Shown here: positions 7,871 to 17,449 of the stretch, in pieces | Layout of the letters: the number at the start of each line of letters is the position of its first letter | How positions within the stretch are numbered: the stretch's first letter is position 1 | Assembly: GCF_036492835.1 (NCBI RefSeq) | Contig: NZ_AP025314.1 | Span: forward strand, 1,240,001 to 1,304,000 | Reading direction: 5' to 3' | Length of the DNA: 64,000 nucleotides | From: Fulvitalea axinellae | GTDB taxonomy: Bacteria > Bacteroidota > Bacteroidia > Cytophagales > Cyclobacteriaceae | Made by a program: the position numbers and the translations under genes | Notes under the pieces: generated by a model | Database searches by the model: none | What the model saw: the letters and a program-made list of their open reading frames with translations, nothing else | Told to the model about the DNA's origin: nothing

Positions 7871-10072
7871 TCAAAGTCCTGGATTTTCCACGGATTCCAG
7901 GCGGAAGACCATGCTTTCCATCGGCCTTTTGAAGCGCATCCGGATTCCTTTTTTCATCAGCGTTTCGCCAGATACTGTGTAACCGTCTTCGATTAGCGGA
8001 GTCCACTTTGCGCCGGTTTTGTTTATTTCGGTCAGGCGGTAGAGCTTGTTCGGGTCGAGGCCTTTGAGGCGGAGATGGCCGCGTTCGCTACGGCGGTGGA
8101 ACTTTGTGCAGTAAGTGAAGAACACGGCGTCTTTTTTATCCGGGCTGACGAAGCCGTGGCTGGTGTAACCCGATTCGCCGTATGGCGACTGTATGCGGTA
8201 CAAATCTCCGTGCTGTACCAGCGGGCGGAGGCTTTTGTATATGGCGATCGCTTTTTTGGCGAAGGCTTTTTCCTTGTCGTTCAGGTCGATGGGCTGAAGC
8301 TCCATGCCCAAGCGTCCGCTCATGGCTACGTCAAAGCGGAATTTGAGCGGGACGGAGCGTTTTGTCTGGTGGTTTGGCGATACGGATACGTGGGCGCCCA
8401 TGGCCATTGCCGGGAAAAAGTGGCTGTAACCCCACTGGATATTAAGGCGGGTAAGGGCGTCGGTGTTGTCGCTGGCCCAAAACTCGTGGTGGTAGCGCAA
8501 GGCGCCGTAATCCACTCGGCCACCGCCCGAGGCGCAAAGCTGGAAGATTACTTCAGGGTGCGATTTTTCAAGCTTGGCGTATACGTCGTAAAGGCCGTTT
8601 ACGTAGTCGATCCAAAGGTGCGACTGACGGTCGGCGGGCAGGTGTTCCGAGCCGAAATTCTGTATATGGCGGTTGGCGTCCCACTTGATATAGGCGATGC
8701 GCGGATGGGCCGTGAGGATGCTGTCCACGGCGTTGAAGACGAAATCCTGCACGTCGGGATTGCTTAGGTCCAGCAAAAGTTGGCCCCGTACAAGCATGCG
8801 TTTGCGTCCTTCGCGCTGGATAATCCATTCCGGATGCGTTTCTGCCAAAACACTTTTCGGGTTTACCATTTCGGGCTCTACCCACAGTCCGAATTTCAAG
8901 CCTTTGCCCTCGGCGTAATCGATCAGCGATTCCAGTCCGTTCGGTAATTTTTTGCGGTTGGTTTGCCAATCGCCCAAGCCGGCGTTGGCGCCGTTGCGCG
9001 GATATTTGTTGCCGAACCAGCCGTCGTCGAGCACGAACATCTCTATGCCCATATCGGCGGCGCCGTCCATCATTTTCTGCAATTTTTCCTCATTGAACGA
9101 GAAATACGCGCCTTCCCAGCTGTTGAGCACTACGGGGCGTTCGTCTTGTCCGCCGCGCAATGCGTGGTTGCGGGCCCAACGGTGCAGGTTTCGGCTGGCT
9201 TCGCCTTTGCCGTTGGTCGAATAGGTGTAGACCATCTTTGGAGTGGTGAAAGTTTTTCCTTTCTCCAAAAAATAATCAGAGGCGAATGGGCTGACGCCGA
9301 GGTTCAGGTTACAGCGGTATTGGTCGTCCACCTGAAAAGCCAAACGGTAGTTGCCGCTCCAAGCCAAGGCGCCCATCATTACGTCGCCGTAATCTTCGTG
9401 GGCCTTGTCGTTGAAAGAGAGAACGAAAGACGGATTTTCGTATTCCGTGGCGCGTACGCCACGTTTGGTCTCGATCAGTTTGGTGCCGCGCTTCAGCTGT
9501 TCTTCCGTGAGTTGCATTTCCATGGCCCAGCCGCCGTTGAAGTGCATCAGGTGGTAGCTGTCGGCGCGGAACGAGAGGTAAGCCGAAGCGAAAGACTCAA
9601 GTTTGACGGGATTTTTTTCCTTGTGCCGGATCTCGGTCCACTGCGTAAATGTATTTTCTTTTTCGAAAGCCTGAACGTAGACGGTCACGAAAAAAGGTTT
9701 CAGCTGGTCTTTGAGGCGCAGGGCCATCAGCGTTCCTTTGTCGTTTTGTGTCAGTTTGTGGCTGTCGTAATACAAATCCGTAGCCAATGAGCCGTCGGCG
9801 TGGGTGGCAAGCAAGGCCACTTCGTGCGAGGATCCGTCGCCGAAAGCGGGGTAGGCCTCTTTGGCTTCGTCGGATACAAGAGTGGCTTCTTCAGGGCGCT
9901 GAAGTTTTGAGCCGAGGTATTTGAAGTATACTTTGCCCCACTTGTTGACGTGGTAAACCATCGTGCTGGTTCGGGTATGGAGCGCGATGGTTTGTTCCTT
10001 GGCTTTTTTGCCAAAGGACAGTGTAGTGATAAAAAGCGCTAGAATGCTTAGCGTTAGATTCTTAAAATTCAT
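7871..10072 (-). CDS. Secreted GH36 alpha-galactosidase
   Basis: 733-residue alpha-galactosidase of glycoside hydrolase family 36, removing terminal alpha-linked galactose by a retaining mechanism. Signal peptide at residues 1-20 (ending TTLSFG). N-terminal beta-sandwich to about residue 300, then the TIM barrel starting NSWEGAYFSF. Seen: VLDDGWFG (about 347-354), GLWVEPEMV (about 395-403), nucleophile Asp about 465 in YIKWDANRH, and acid/base Asp about 535 in WASDNTD, all family hallmarks. The gene lies 90 bases downstream of the GH97 gene on the same strand and probably belongs to the same galactan-directed unit. The stop is followed immediately by a family A repeat. Confidence 0.95.
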   Translation of the reverse strand: MNFKNLTLSILALFITTLSFGKKAKEQTIALHTRTSTMVYHVNKWGKVYFKYLGSKLQRPEEATLVSDEAKEAYPAFGDGSSHEVALLATHADGSLATDLYYDSHKLTQNDKGTLMALRLKDQLKPFFVTVYVQAFEKENTFTQWTEIRHKEKNPVKLESFASAYLSFRADSYHLMHFNGGWAMEMQLTEEQLKRGTKLIETKRGVRATEYENPSFVLSFNDKAHEDYGDVMMGALAWSGNYRLAFQVDDQYRCNLNLGVSPFASDYFLEKGKTFTTPKMVYTYSTNGKGEASRNLHRWARNHALRGGQDERPVVLNSWEGAYFSFNEEKLQKMMDGAADMGIEMFVLDDGWFGNKYPRNGANAGLGDWQTNRKKLPNGLESLIDYAEGKGLKFGLWVEPEMVNPKSVLAETHPEWIIQREGRKRMLVRGQLLLDLSNPDVQDFVFNAVDSILTAHPRIAYIKWDANRHIQNFGSEHLPADRQSHLWIDYVNGLYDVYAKLEKSHPEVIFQLCASGGGRVDYGALRYHHEFWASDNTDALTRLNIQWGYSHFFPAMAMGAHVSVSPNHQTKRSVPLKFRFDVAMSGRLGMELQPIDLNDKEKAFAKKAIAIYKSLRPLVQHGDLYRIQSPYGESGYTSHGFVSPDKKDAVFFTYCTKFHRRSERGHLRLKGLDPNKLYRLTEINKTGAKWTPLIEDGYTVSGETLMKKGIRMRFKRPMESMVFRLESVENPGL

Positions 10073-10161
10073 CCGTGCTGTGTTTTTGAAAAAATCGATG
10101 GAGTGGAGATTGGCGTAGAGGCAGGATGTTTTCCGCCTCTACGCCAATCCAATATTCATGA

Positions 10162-12123
10162 TTATTTGACAATAGCCGCCCAACCGCCGCCGGGAGCCAT
10201 TTTGATTTTCATTTTCGTGCGGTTGTTTACCGTTTTTACCACTCGTTTGTAGTCTTCGGCGTGGCGGTCGGCGTTGACGCCGTCTTGGAAAATCTCGATT
10301 TTGTGTTCGCCGGCAGGCAGGAATGAGAAATCGATCTCAAGCTCCCTGTCGTCCAAGCCTGTCATGGCGCCCATATACCACTTGCCTTCAGATTTTCGGG
10401 CTACGGCCACGTATTCGCCAACTTTGCCGGCAAGAGGTACGGTCTCTTCCCAAACGGTGGGGAATTGCGCGATAAATTCGGTACACTCGGCCTCGCGGAT
10501 GTAGTTCGAAGGCGAGTCGGCCAGCATCTGGAGCGGGCTTTCGAACACGGCGTACATCGCCATTTGGTGACAGCGCGTGCCACGGCTCATCGGACGGCTG
10601 AAGCGCCCGCGGTAGTTGCCCGGCTGGGCGTTGTCCATCGCGCCCGGCGTGTAGTCCATCGGTCCGACAACATTGCGGATAAACGGAAGCTGAACGTCGT
10701 GGTCCGGGTTGCAGTATCCGCCCCATTTGTGCTGTTCGAGTCCGCGGACGCCTTCGTAAGAGACCACGTTCGGGTAGGCTCGGCGCAGGCCGGACGGTTT
10801 GTAAGAGCCGTGGAAATCGACAAGCAGATGGCGCTTGGCGGCTTCTTTGGCCACTTTTTCGTAATAGTTGACCATCGGTTGGTCGTCGCGTTGCATAAAA
10901 TCGACTTTCAGGCCGGCGGCGCCCCATTTCGAGGCCTGTTCCATGGCTTGGTCAAACTGCTCGTCAAGCGTTTTCCAAGACATCCAGAGGATTACGCCCA
11001 CGCCTTTTTTCTTTCCGTAGTCGATGATGGCGGGTACGTCCATGTGTCTGGTTTGCGTCAGCAAGTCGCCGAGTACGTACCAGCCCTCGTCCAGAATGAT
11101 GTATTCCAATCCGTAGTCGGCCGCGAAGTCGATGTAGTATTTGTAAGTTTCGGTGTTGATGCCCGCGCGGAAATCCACGCCTTTGATGTTGTTGGCGTTG
11201 TACCAGTCCCAAGCCACCTTGCCGGGCTTCACCCATTCGGCGTCTTCCACGGCCAAAGGCCTTGAAAGCTTGAATACAAGGTCTGATGCCATCAGGTCTT
11301 TGTCTTCCTCCGAGAGGATCATCATCCGCCAAGGGAAAGTACGGCGTCCGGAAGTTTCGGCCATAAAATCCTCGCGCTTGGTGACGTAACGGTCACGGTC
11401 GCTGCCGTCTTTGTATTCCGAGGGGAGTTTCGGGAAAACGCCGTCGAATTTGGCGGAACCGTCAGCCGTTCCCTTCAGCCAGAGGCCGGGGTAGTCGTAG
11501 AGGTCGGCTTCGGAGATCAGCATTTTGGCGCCTTGGCCCAAATCCACCATGGCGGGCAGTGAACTGAGCGTATCGCCCACTTGCGAGAGCTTTTGCTGGA
11601 CATAAATCCGCTCTTGGTGCGAATAAAAGCTTGTTTCCTTCGGGAGGAACAGCTTGTAGTCTTCCGGGAAGTTATATTCCACGGTTTCCTCGTTTACCTT
11701 TACGTTTTTGCCCAAGCGGGTTTCGAAACGGTAGGCCAGGCCCTCGTCATAAGCGCGGAAAGTTACGCTGTAACGGCGTCCGCAAACCAGGGTCATTTCG
11801 TTGTACTGGTCTTTGAGGCTGGCGAATTTCCGGGCCACGGTCGGCTTGAGCGTCTCGTTTACCGAGCGTCTTTTTACTCTTGAAACCCTTGGACTGGTGC
11901 CGAATGGCGAGTAACCGTCCATTTCCATGGCGAAAGCCGAAGGCTTTAGCACTTGGCGTCCGTTGAAATCTACGGCATAGCGGAATCCGCCATTGTCGCT
12001 GACCGTAATATTTATTTTGCCGTCGGGAGAGGACAGTTTATAATCCTTGGCCCAGCCGACGGAAAGCGAGCTTACGCAGACCAGCGCAAGCAGGCAAATG
12101 CTCAAAAATGTTTTCCTTAACAT
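10162..12123 (-). CDS. Secreted GH97 alpha-glycosidase
   Basis: 653-residue GH97 enzyme (SusB relatives; members are alpha-glucosidases or alpha-galactosidases). N-terminal signal peptide MLRKTFLSICLLALVCVSSLSVGWA, then the GH97 N-domain (SSPDGKINITVSDNGGFRYAV), catalytic barrel (DWYNANNIKGVDFRAGINTETYKYYIDFA, written here as landmarks at about 305-335; ILDEGWY; LKVDFMQRDDQPMV; VVSYEGVRGLE) and C-terminal beta domain. The Asp in LKVDFM suggests the retaining, galactosidase-type branch, which would fit the GH36 and GH2 neighbours, but that assignment is inference. It is the first gene of the minus-strand block, so its upstream region (12124-12503) should hold the block's promoter. Confidence 0.92.
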   Translation of the reverse strand: MLRKTFLSICLLALVCVSSLSVGWAKDYKLSSPDGKINITVSDNGGFRYAVDFNGRQVLKPSAFAMEMDGYSPFGTSPRVSRVKRRSVNETLKPTVARKFASLKDQYNEMTLVCGRRYSVTFRAYDEGLAYRFETRLGKNVKVNEETVEYNFPEDYKLFLPKETSFYSHQERIYVQQKLSQVGDTLSSLPAMVDLGQGAKMLISEADLYDYPGLWLKGTADGSAKFDGVFPKLPSEYKDGSDRDRYVTKREDFMAETSGRRTFPWRMMILSEEDKDLMASDLVFKLSRPLAVEDAEWVKPGKVAWDWYNANNIKGVDFRAGINTETYKYYIDFAADYGLEYIILDEGWYVLGDLLTQTRHMDVPAIIDYGKKKGVGVILWMSWKTLDEQFDQAMEQASKWGAAGLKVDFMQRDDQPMVNYYEKVAKEAAKRHLLVDFHGSYKPSGLRRAYPNVVSYEGVRGLEQHKWGGYCNPDHDVQLPFIRNVVGPMDYTPGAMDNAQPGNYRGRFSRPMSRGTRCHQMAMYAVFESPLQMLADSPSNYIREAECTEFIAQFPTVWEETVPLAGKVGEYVAVARKSEGKWYMGAMTGLDDRELEIDFSFLPAGEHKIEIFQDGVNADRHAEDYKRVVKTVNNRTKMKIKMAPGGGWAAIVK

Positions 12124-12503
12124 CAGCTTGTGAAATTTATAAATGCGTGCTTTTTCGAGGTCTAATTACATCAAAAAGAGCCCTCGGGGACTTAAAAAAT
12201 ATGACCAGAAACGTGTAAAAACTGACATGGAAGACCCTGGAGGGGGATTTTTTATAGTTTTGGCCGTTAGCTCCCTTTTGTTTGGGGGAATTATTTTAGG
12301 TAGTCGGGGGTTGGCCATTAATTGTGAGCAAATGCAATTTTGGGAATTGATTGCGGATGGTGCTTTTTGATAGGGATTCTTCGTAAGCGAGAGCTAAAAG
12401 GGAAGATGTTTTTTATTAAAACTTTAACTGATATTGTAGGGGTTGTGTAGAATGATCTATATAACTACATTGGTAGTTGTTGTTCCGTTTTAATCTAATT
12501 GAT
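12124..12503. promoter_or_regulatory. Divergent intergenic region between GH97 and lipoprotein gene
   Basis: 380 bases separating two divergent genes. AT-rich, no convincing ORF, no hairpin of note. It must contain the promoter for the minus-strand glycosidase block and probably one for the plus-strand lipoprotein, but no box matches well enough to be placed. Confidence 0.4.
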
Positions 12504-13094
12504 ATGAGACGTAAGAGTTTTTACTTGATCTGCGTGATGCTTGGTGCTCTGTGTTTTGGCGGTTGTTCTTCCGAAGTTGAGAAAGGAGTAGGACAAGCGA
12601 GTAAGCCGGTAGTCGGCAAACCTTGTGTTATGAGATTGATTCGGCCATATTCAAGGATAACCAATTTTGAACCCATTGTAGTGACGACCGATACGTTGCA
12701 TGATAAGCGTAGGGTAGAAATGTTAGGGTGGGAGCCAGACAGTGTCCGGAAAGTACAGCATGACGGATCTAAGCTTGTATATATCCCCCATCAAATAAGC
12801 ATGGATACTGATACAATTATGTGGTATTGGGGAGAGGAATGTAAGTTGCTGGAAAAGAAAACCTTTGAGGTGGACAGAAAGCGATATACGGTTTTAAAGT
12901 ATCGGCAATTTGCGGGACTTCACATGAAGATGAATCTTTTTTTCTGTAAGGAATTCGGGCTGTTGAGTATCTATAATTTTGATCCGAATAGTTATAATGT
13001 GTTTGAATACGAGGATAAAAACTCCAGAGCGTTAATGGCATTGTTGTTTTTAGACCGTTCCGGTTTTTTTGATGAGGGGTGGGCTGGGTGGTGA
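12504..13094 (+). CDS. Hypothetical lipoprotein
   Basis: 196-residue protein starting at the ATG at 12504 (MRRKSFYLICVMLGALCFGGCSSE), which gives a classic lipobox (CFGGC) that an earlier in-frame start would spoil. The mature part has no motif I recognise; it is rich in aromatic and charged residues and is probably a small periplasmic or outer-membrane-anchored beta protein. It precedes a beta-propeller lipoprotein on the same strand by 140 bases. Confidence 0.7.
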   Translation: MRRKSFYLICVMLGALCFGGCSSEVEKGVGQASKPVVGKPCVMRLIRPYSRITNFEPIVVTTDTLHDKRRVEMLGWEPDSVRKVQHDGSKLVYIPHQISMDTDTIMWYWGEECKLLEKKTFEVDRKRYTVLKYRQFAGLHMKMNLFFCKEFGLLSIYNFDPNSYNVFEYEDKNSRALMALLFLDRSGFFDEGWAGW

Positions 13095-13234
13095 TATTGT
13101 CTGGGTTTTTAATGAAATATGGCTATTGTTTAGAGTTTTTTTCTTAAAAGCACATTTCTATAAAATTGAATTATTATTTTAATTTCTGATAATGATTTTT
13201 TTAGTTAACACCTTTTTGATTTAAATATTATAGC

Positions 13235-14368
13235 ATGATTTTGAGAATTTTTACATTATTAGCTTTTGTGTCGTTTTTTTGCTCGTGTACTTCTAATAAG
13301 AAGAAAAGTCCAGATGACAATAGCTTGAAAGTGATAACGCTCGACCCAAGTGCACCCCAAAAAAATTGTAAACTTTCAGGTATTACAGACAGTGTTAAGG
13401 TTATTAAACTGGAGAACAAAGAGGAAGCGTTATTAGGGCGGTATCCTCAGTTGCGTCATATTGATAATCAGTTTGCAGTTTTTTCGGAGGGGGAACAGGA
13501 TGTGGTTTTAGTTTTTGATTTGGAAGGTAAGCATCTTTTTACCATTGCGGACAAAGGAGAAGGGCCAAAGGAATATAGAAGCATAGAAAAGGTTTCTGTT
13601 CAAAATCAGAAGATTTATATCGTTAGTTCCGAAAAAGTTCTTGTCTATGATTTTAAGGGAAAACAGGTTGCTGTTCGCTATCATGGAAGAAGAGGGGGCG
13701 ATTGGCAAATACTTTCGGAGAATTCGTGGGCATTCTTTCCTTACCAAAACTATTATAGCTCTAACAGAAAGGGAGTTTTATTTTTTGATTCAGCATTTAA
13801 CCTGCTGAAAACAGAGGCCAGTAAGAGTTCGGAGGTATTGGACAAAAGTTATAATATATCGATGCATACGAGTGTCCAACCAAAACGATTTGGCGATGAA
13901 TGGATTTACCAGGGATTATTTACGGATACACTTTATCATTTGACTTCACAGGGCAGTAAACCATTTGCGTTGATAAAGAGTACGGTCCCGCAAAGAGGCT
14001 TGTTGGCAAGTGTTGATCTAGGAGAGAGAAAAAAGGCGACGGCTAGGGGAGAAATGACTCGACCGTTTTGGAGTTTTGGTGATCGATATTGTGCCGTTAA
14101 TTATGTGGTAAAGAACGAAAGGATTTATTCCTTAATAGATTTTCAAACAGGGGAAGTTTTGTTTCATACAAATTGGAAGTCGAGTTTGGATAAGTTCGGT
14201 TTGATAAATGACGCGCTGAAAGGGGCTTTCTTCTGGCCGGATTATTTGGAGAAAGATAGGATGGCTTGCCTTTATTCTCTGGAAAAGTTGAGCGATAAAC
14301 AATGTGAGGAGTTAGGAGTGGAGCTGGAGGACAACTCAGTTCTGGTGGTCGCATACCTGAAAAAGTAA
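13235..14368 (+). CDS. 6-bladed beta-propeller lipoprotein
   Basis: 377 residues with lipoprotein signal (FVSFFCSC, Cys about 18). The mature part resembles the Bacteroidota 6-bladed beta-propeller family: an opening ITDSVKVIKLE strand, then GKHLFTIADKGEGPKEYRSI with the KGxGPxEY motif, then repeated short VYDFKGKQV blades. Function of the family is unknown; surface binding is a guess. Its low GC compared with the glycosidase block suggests an accessory origin. Two relatives lie nearby (15700-16289, broken; 18250-19419). Confidence 0.8.
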   Translation: MILRIFTLLAFVSFFCSCTSNKKKSPDDNSLKVITLDPSAPQKNCKLSGITDSVKVIKLENKEEALLGRYPQLRHIDNQFAVFSEGEQDVVLVFDLEGKHLFTIADKGEGPKEYRSIEKVSVQNQKIYIVSSEKVLVYDFKGKQVAVRYHGRRGGDWQILSENSWAFFPYQNYYSSNRKGVLFFDSAFNLLKTEASKSSEVLDKSYNISMHTSVQPKRFGDEWIYQGLFTDTLYHLTSQGSKPFALIKSTVPQRGLLASVDLGERKKATARGEMTRPFWSFGDRYCAVNYVVKNERIYSLIDFQTGEVLFHTNWKSSLDKFGLINDALKGAFFWPDYLEKDRMACLYSLEKLSDKQCEELGVELEDNSVLVVAYLKK

Positions 14369-14576
14369 CTTTAAGTTTTTTGTTGGTGAATAATAAAGGT
14401 TGTCACGAATTTCAATCATCCCTCTTATTCGAGTCGACAGAACTGATACAACTTCAGGCCATACAAAATCATTCGTGATAACGCCTAATAAAAACAGGAG
14501 CAATTAAATGCGTAGGGCGAAAGGTTTTAAGTGCTAGCAAGAAGTGTTTTAGGTTGAAGAAAAATAATGCATTCCT

Positions 14577-15659
14577 ATTTCTAACGTGAACTTGGAATCG
14601 AAATATTAGATTAGTTCAATCGTCATCTTCCTATCCCACTTCCCCAGCTTCTTGGGGAATTTAGGGCATTCAGGTGTTTTGTCAAGGAAAGTATAAGCGA
14701 GTAACGCGGCTATTGTGTTGATTAGAAACCCTTTGACGCTTCTGTGCCTTGAGTGTTCAATCTGGCAAACATGTTTGAGGATATCGAACGCCGATTCGAT
14801 TAGCCCCCTGTGCTTCAAATAGTGTTTTTGCTCTTCGGCAAGCATTTCTTTGGGCCTCATTTTACTCCTGAGCTTTGTGACCAAGGTTAGGCCTTTGCCC
14901 CTGAGTTCGTCCCTGAGTTTGGAAATATACCCTTTGTCCCCATAGAGGAACCCTTGCAGGTCTTTGGTGAGTGACCTGAGCATTTTGTGGTTGTTGTCCG
15001 ATACATTTCCCGAAGATATCCTGACGACGACCAGCTGTCCGTATTCGTTTATGACGGCATGGAGCTTAAACCCGAAGAACCATCCCATCGAGCTCTTGCC
15101 ACGTTTGGCGATTCCGGCGAAAACCCTGTGTTGTTTTATTCTTTTGTTGTGGCACACGGCCAGAGGTTTGGAGTCCACGTAATTGTGGCCTGTCCGGGGA
15201 GACAGCCTGACGGCCTGCATAAAAAGCGTCATGGGAGCGAAAACCCGGTTTGAGGCGGTAAGGAAAGTGGTGTAGTCCGGCAGGTCCGGAAAGTAGCTTC
15301 TCAGGTAAACCATAAGCACGTTGTTGTAGTACCACTTGAAACACCGGATGCCGGAGAGGTGAAAGAATATCAAAACCGTCATGATTTCACTGTCACTCAT
15401 CGTCGCGGGCCTACCGGATTTCTTCTGGTTTCCGATTCCTTTCTCCTTGTGGTACTCGTCCAATCGTTTGCAGAAATCGTCGGAAGCGATGAAAATTTCA
15501 GTTAATTTGAGAGTGTCCAGAACGGTCATGTCCAGTTGTGTTTATTCGGTTTGTACAAAAACACAAATAAACAAATACTCAAACATTGATCTTTCTGGAC
15601 GATCCCTTCTTTACCTGACTGTATTTGAGTCGGTTAAATTCCAAGCTCACGTTATTTCT
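14577..15659. mobile_element. Complete IS982-family insertion sequence with 6-bp target duplication
   Basis: Terminal inverted repeats AACGTGAACTTGGAAT (14583-14598) and the reverse complement of AACGTGAGCTTGGAAT (15638-15653), 15 of 16 positions matching, enclose one transposase gene. The element proper is 14583-15653 (1071 bp). Immediately outside both ends lies ATTTCT (14577-14582 and 15654-15659), a direct repeat consistent with target duplication. Family assignment rests on the transposase. Confidence 0.85.
14606..15529 (-). CDS. IS982-family transposase
   Basis: 307-residue DDE transposase, full length and intact. Typical IS982 landmarks: FIASDDFCKRLDEY at the N-terminus, GRPATMSDSEIMTVLIFFH, YVDSKPLAVCHNKRI with the first catalytic Asp, KRGKSSMGWFFGFKLH, YGDKGYISK with the second Asp, and RGLIESAFDILK with the Glu. 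It sits inside terminal inverted repeats with a target duplication, so the element may be active or recently inserted. Confidence 0.93.
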   Translation of the reverse strand: MTVLDTLKLTEIFIASDDFCKRLDEYHKEKGIGNQKKSGRPATMSDSEIMTVLIFFHLSGIRCFKWYYNNVLMVYLRSYFPDLPDYTTFLTASNRVFAPMTLFMQAVRLSPRTGHNYVDSKPLAVCHNKRIKQHRVFAGIAKRGKSSMGWFFGFKLHAVINEYGQLVVVRISSGNVSDNNHKMLRSLTKDLQGFLYGDKGYISKLRDELRGKGLTLVTKLRSKMRPKEMLAEEQKHYLKHRGLIESAFDILKHVCQIEHSRHRSVKGFLINTIAALLAYTFLDKTPECPKFPKKLGKWDRKMTIELI

Positions 15660-15699
15660 AATAAATCGGAGGTAGGAATGCTCTATAAAAATAATAAAT

Positions 15700-16289
15700 A
15701 TGAGATTGGTTTTATTTCTATTTCCCGTTCTGGTATTTCTGTCTTGTCAAGTAGATAGAAATAATGAGAAGCAATCTGGATCTTCTATGAAAGTGCTGAA
15801 GGGGCGAGTTGGTGAAAATATTGATTCAAATATAAAAATTGATTCGGGTACGTTTGAGGTCGTGAAGCTAAAGGGGGTAAGCGATTATTTATCAGAATTT
15901 GATGAGTTTAAAGTTAGGAAAGGGAATTTCTATGGATTGGCATCTGAGAAGATATATTGTTTTAATGACCAAGGGGTATTTAAGTTTAAGATAGATAAGA
16001 TGGGAAAGGGACCTGGTGAATATCTCTCTATTAAGGATTTTCATGTTGATGAGGATGGACAAATAGCAATACTAGATCATCAGGCAAACAAAATCGCTAA
16101 ATACGATCAATATGGGCAATTTGTGGATGAAATATTTATTGGAATATCAGGTTTTACATTTGGTCGTATTGATAAAGATTTATGGGCGATATATGTTATG
16201 TCATCTATCTCGAATAAAACGTCAAGTAGACTGAATATCTTTTCGGAAAGTAAAAATAAAATTGTTGGGGATAAGTTTAAGATTAAAAA
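15700..16289 (+). pseudogene. 6-bladed beta-propeller lipoprotein, 3' end removed by an IS
   Basis: Lipoprotein signal MRLVLFLFPVLVFLSCQVD, then propeller sequence with the family motif KGPGEY (KMGKGPGEYLSIKDF) and blades ending near GDKFKIKK. The reading frame enters the left terminal repeat of an IS5-type element at 16290 and stops inside it at 16374. Roughly 197 native residues remain of an expected 370-400. No convincing rest of the gene resumes after the IS right end at 17229, although a short frame ending at about 17353 could be a remnant. The promoter side is also only about 40 bases from the IS982 element. Confidence 0.75.
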
Positions 16290-16293
16290 GAAC

Positions 16294-17128
16294 TCATCTC
16301 GACTTTTTTCTTTTCATGATCTTTCGAAGACCAATTACAATGAAAGAGAGATAATTAAGCCCTTCCCAGCTTGATACGGTAGTATCGAAACGGTTAAGCA
16401 AAGATCTATAACTGTCCATCCAGGCGTTGGTCCTTTCTATGGAATAGCGCTCCTGATACAGTTGGTCGTCCAGAATATCGAAATGGTCAGAGGCCTTATT
16501 CCTCTCATTCTTAGGGATATTCACGTTAATCCCGTACCGGAAAGCCACCGTCCGAAGCCTCTCTCCGTCAAATCCGGCGTCGGCATTGAGAAACAGGCCG
16601 TCCACGCTGATTCCGGCTTCGTTAAGAGTCTTGACAATCGTTTCAACCGAGTTCTCAATGTTATACATGTCATTATGGTTACCCGCCTCCGGACGGGACA
16701 TCGCCAACGGGATGCCCTGCCTGTCTGTCAGGTAAATGGCGTTCGTCGTCTTGGCTTTTTTCCGCCCTTGGTATCCCACCATCTCTCCACCCCGCAGAGC
16801 CTTGGCGTGGCTTCCGTCAAGATCGGCGCTGGAGAGGTCCAGAAATCCCGAATATTTCAGTAAAATCCTTGTCCAGGCCCTTTTCCAGTCACCGAGTACG
16901 CTCCACTGCCTAAAGCGCTTATGGACAGTTTTATAAAGGTTTTCCCGTAAAGAACATGCACATGGGAAGCATATGCCATTGAACGCCGGTCTTGAGCTTG
17001 TACAAGATACAATTGACTATCTCACTCAGGTCAGCGAGGCTAACAAACCCTCTTTTTGCGACCGTGAGATGAGGCAAAATTTCGTTCACTATCGTATCTT
17101 TGGGGAGTACTTGGTACATCTGGTACAC
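16294..17128 (-). pseudogene. IS5-family transposase, frameshifted
   Basis: The N-terminal part (17128 down to about 16940; LPKDTIVNEILPHL, LYKLKTGVQWHMLP, FFTGK) is the DUF4096-type domain of IS5 transposases. The frame then stops at 16931. The continuation is in another frame: LYKTVHKRFRQWSVLGDWKR, SSADLDGSHAKALRGGE with the first catalytic Asp, TTNAIYLTDRQGIPLAMS, NADAGFDGERL with the second Asp, RYSIERTNAWMDSYR with the Glu. The shift is net +1 at GGGAAAACC near 16938-16946. A simple indel would explain it; programmed shifting is possible but IS5-type programmed shifts are usually -1. Confidence 0.82.
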
Positions 17129-17130
17129 GG

Positions 17131-17176
17131 AAGGTTGCGGTTTTGGTGTTTGGTAGACTCAAATACCCGCAACCTT
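17131..17176. repeat. Inverted repeat in the leader of the IS5-type transposase
   Basis: AAGGTTGCGG (17131-17140) pairs perfectly with CCGCAACCTT (17167-17176) across a 26-base loop, three bases upstream of the transposase start. Possibly a structure that limits read-through transcription or translation from outside the element. Confidence 0.5.
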
Positions 17177-17449
17177 TTTCTATTTTTTCATGATCCAGAT
17201 GGCTTGGTTTCAAAAGTCGAGATGAGTTCATTGTCGTTATGTGCTTGTTTCTAGCGTCTGTTAGACTTTTTTTCTTCCAGTTGCTTTAGTTGGATACAAT
17301 TTTCTATCTCTGAAAGATATTTTTAGAAAAGAATGGAATAGCCGTTTGTAAGTGGGGAGTATCTTTTTCCCTTTTTAAAGATGGTTAATTCGATTCAAAT
17401 GATTTATTTAGTTTTTGAATTTTTGTTGTATTAATATAATGAGTTTTCG

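Larger units (their letters stand above)
16290..17229. mobile_element. IS5-type insertion sequence with 18-bp terminal inverted repeats
   Basis: Ends GAACTCATCTCGACTTTT (16290-16307) and its exact reverse complement (17212-17229) define a 940-bp element. It contains a transposase split by a frameshift. I see no clear target duplication (flanks AAAAA and ATTGT). Inserted into a beta-propeller gene. Confidence 0.8.

Noticed and set aside
12143..12370. 75-codon plus-strand frame upstream of the GH97 gene
   Set aside because: Lies in a divergent promoter region, has no family features; a single hydrophobic stretch is not enough.
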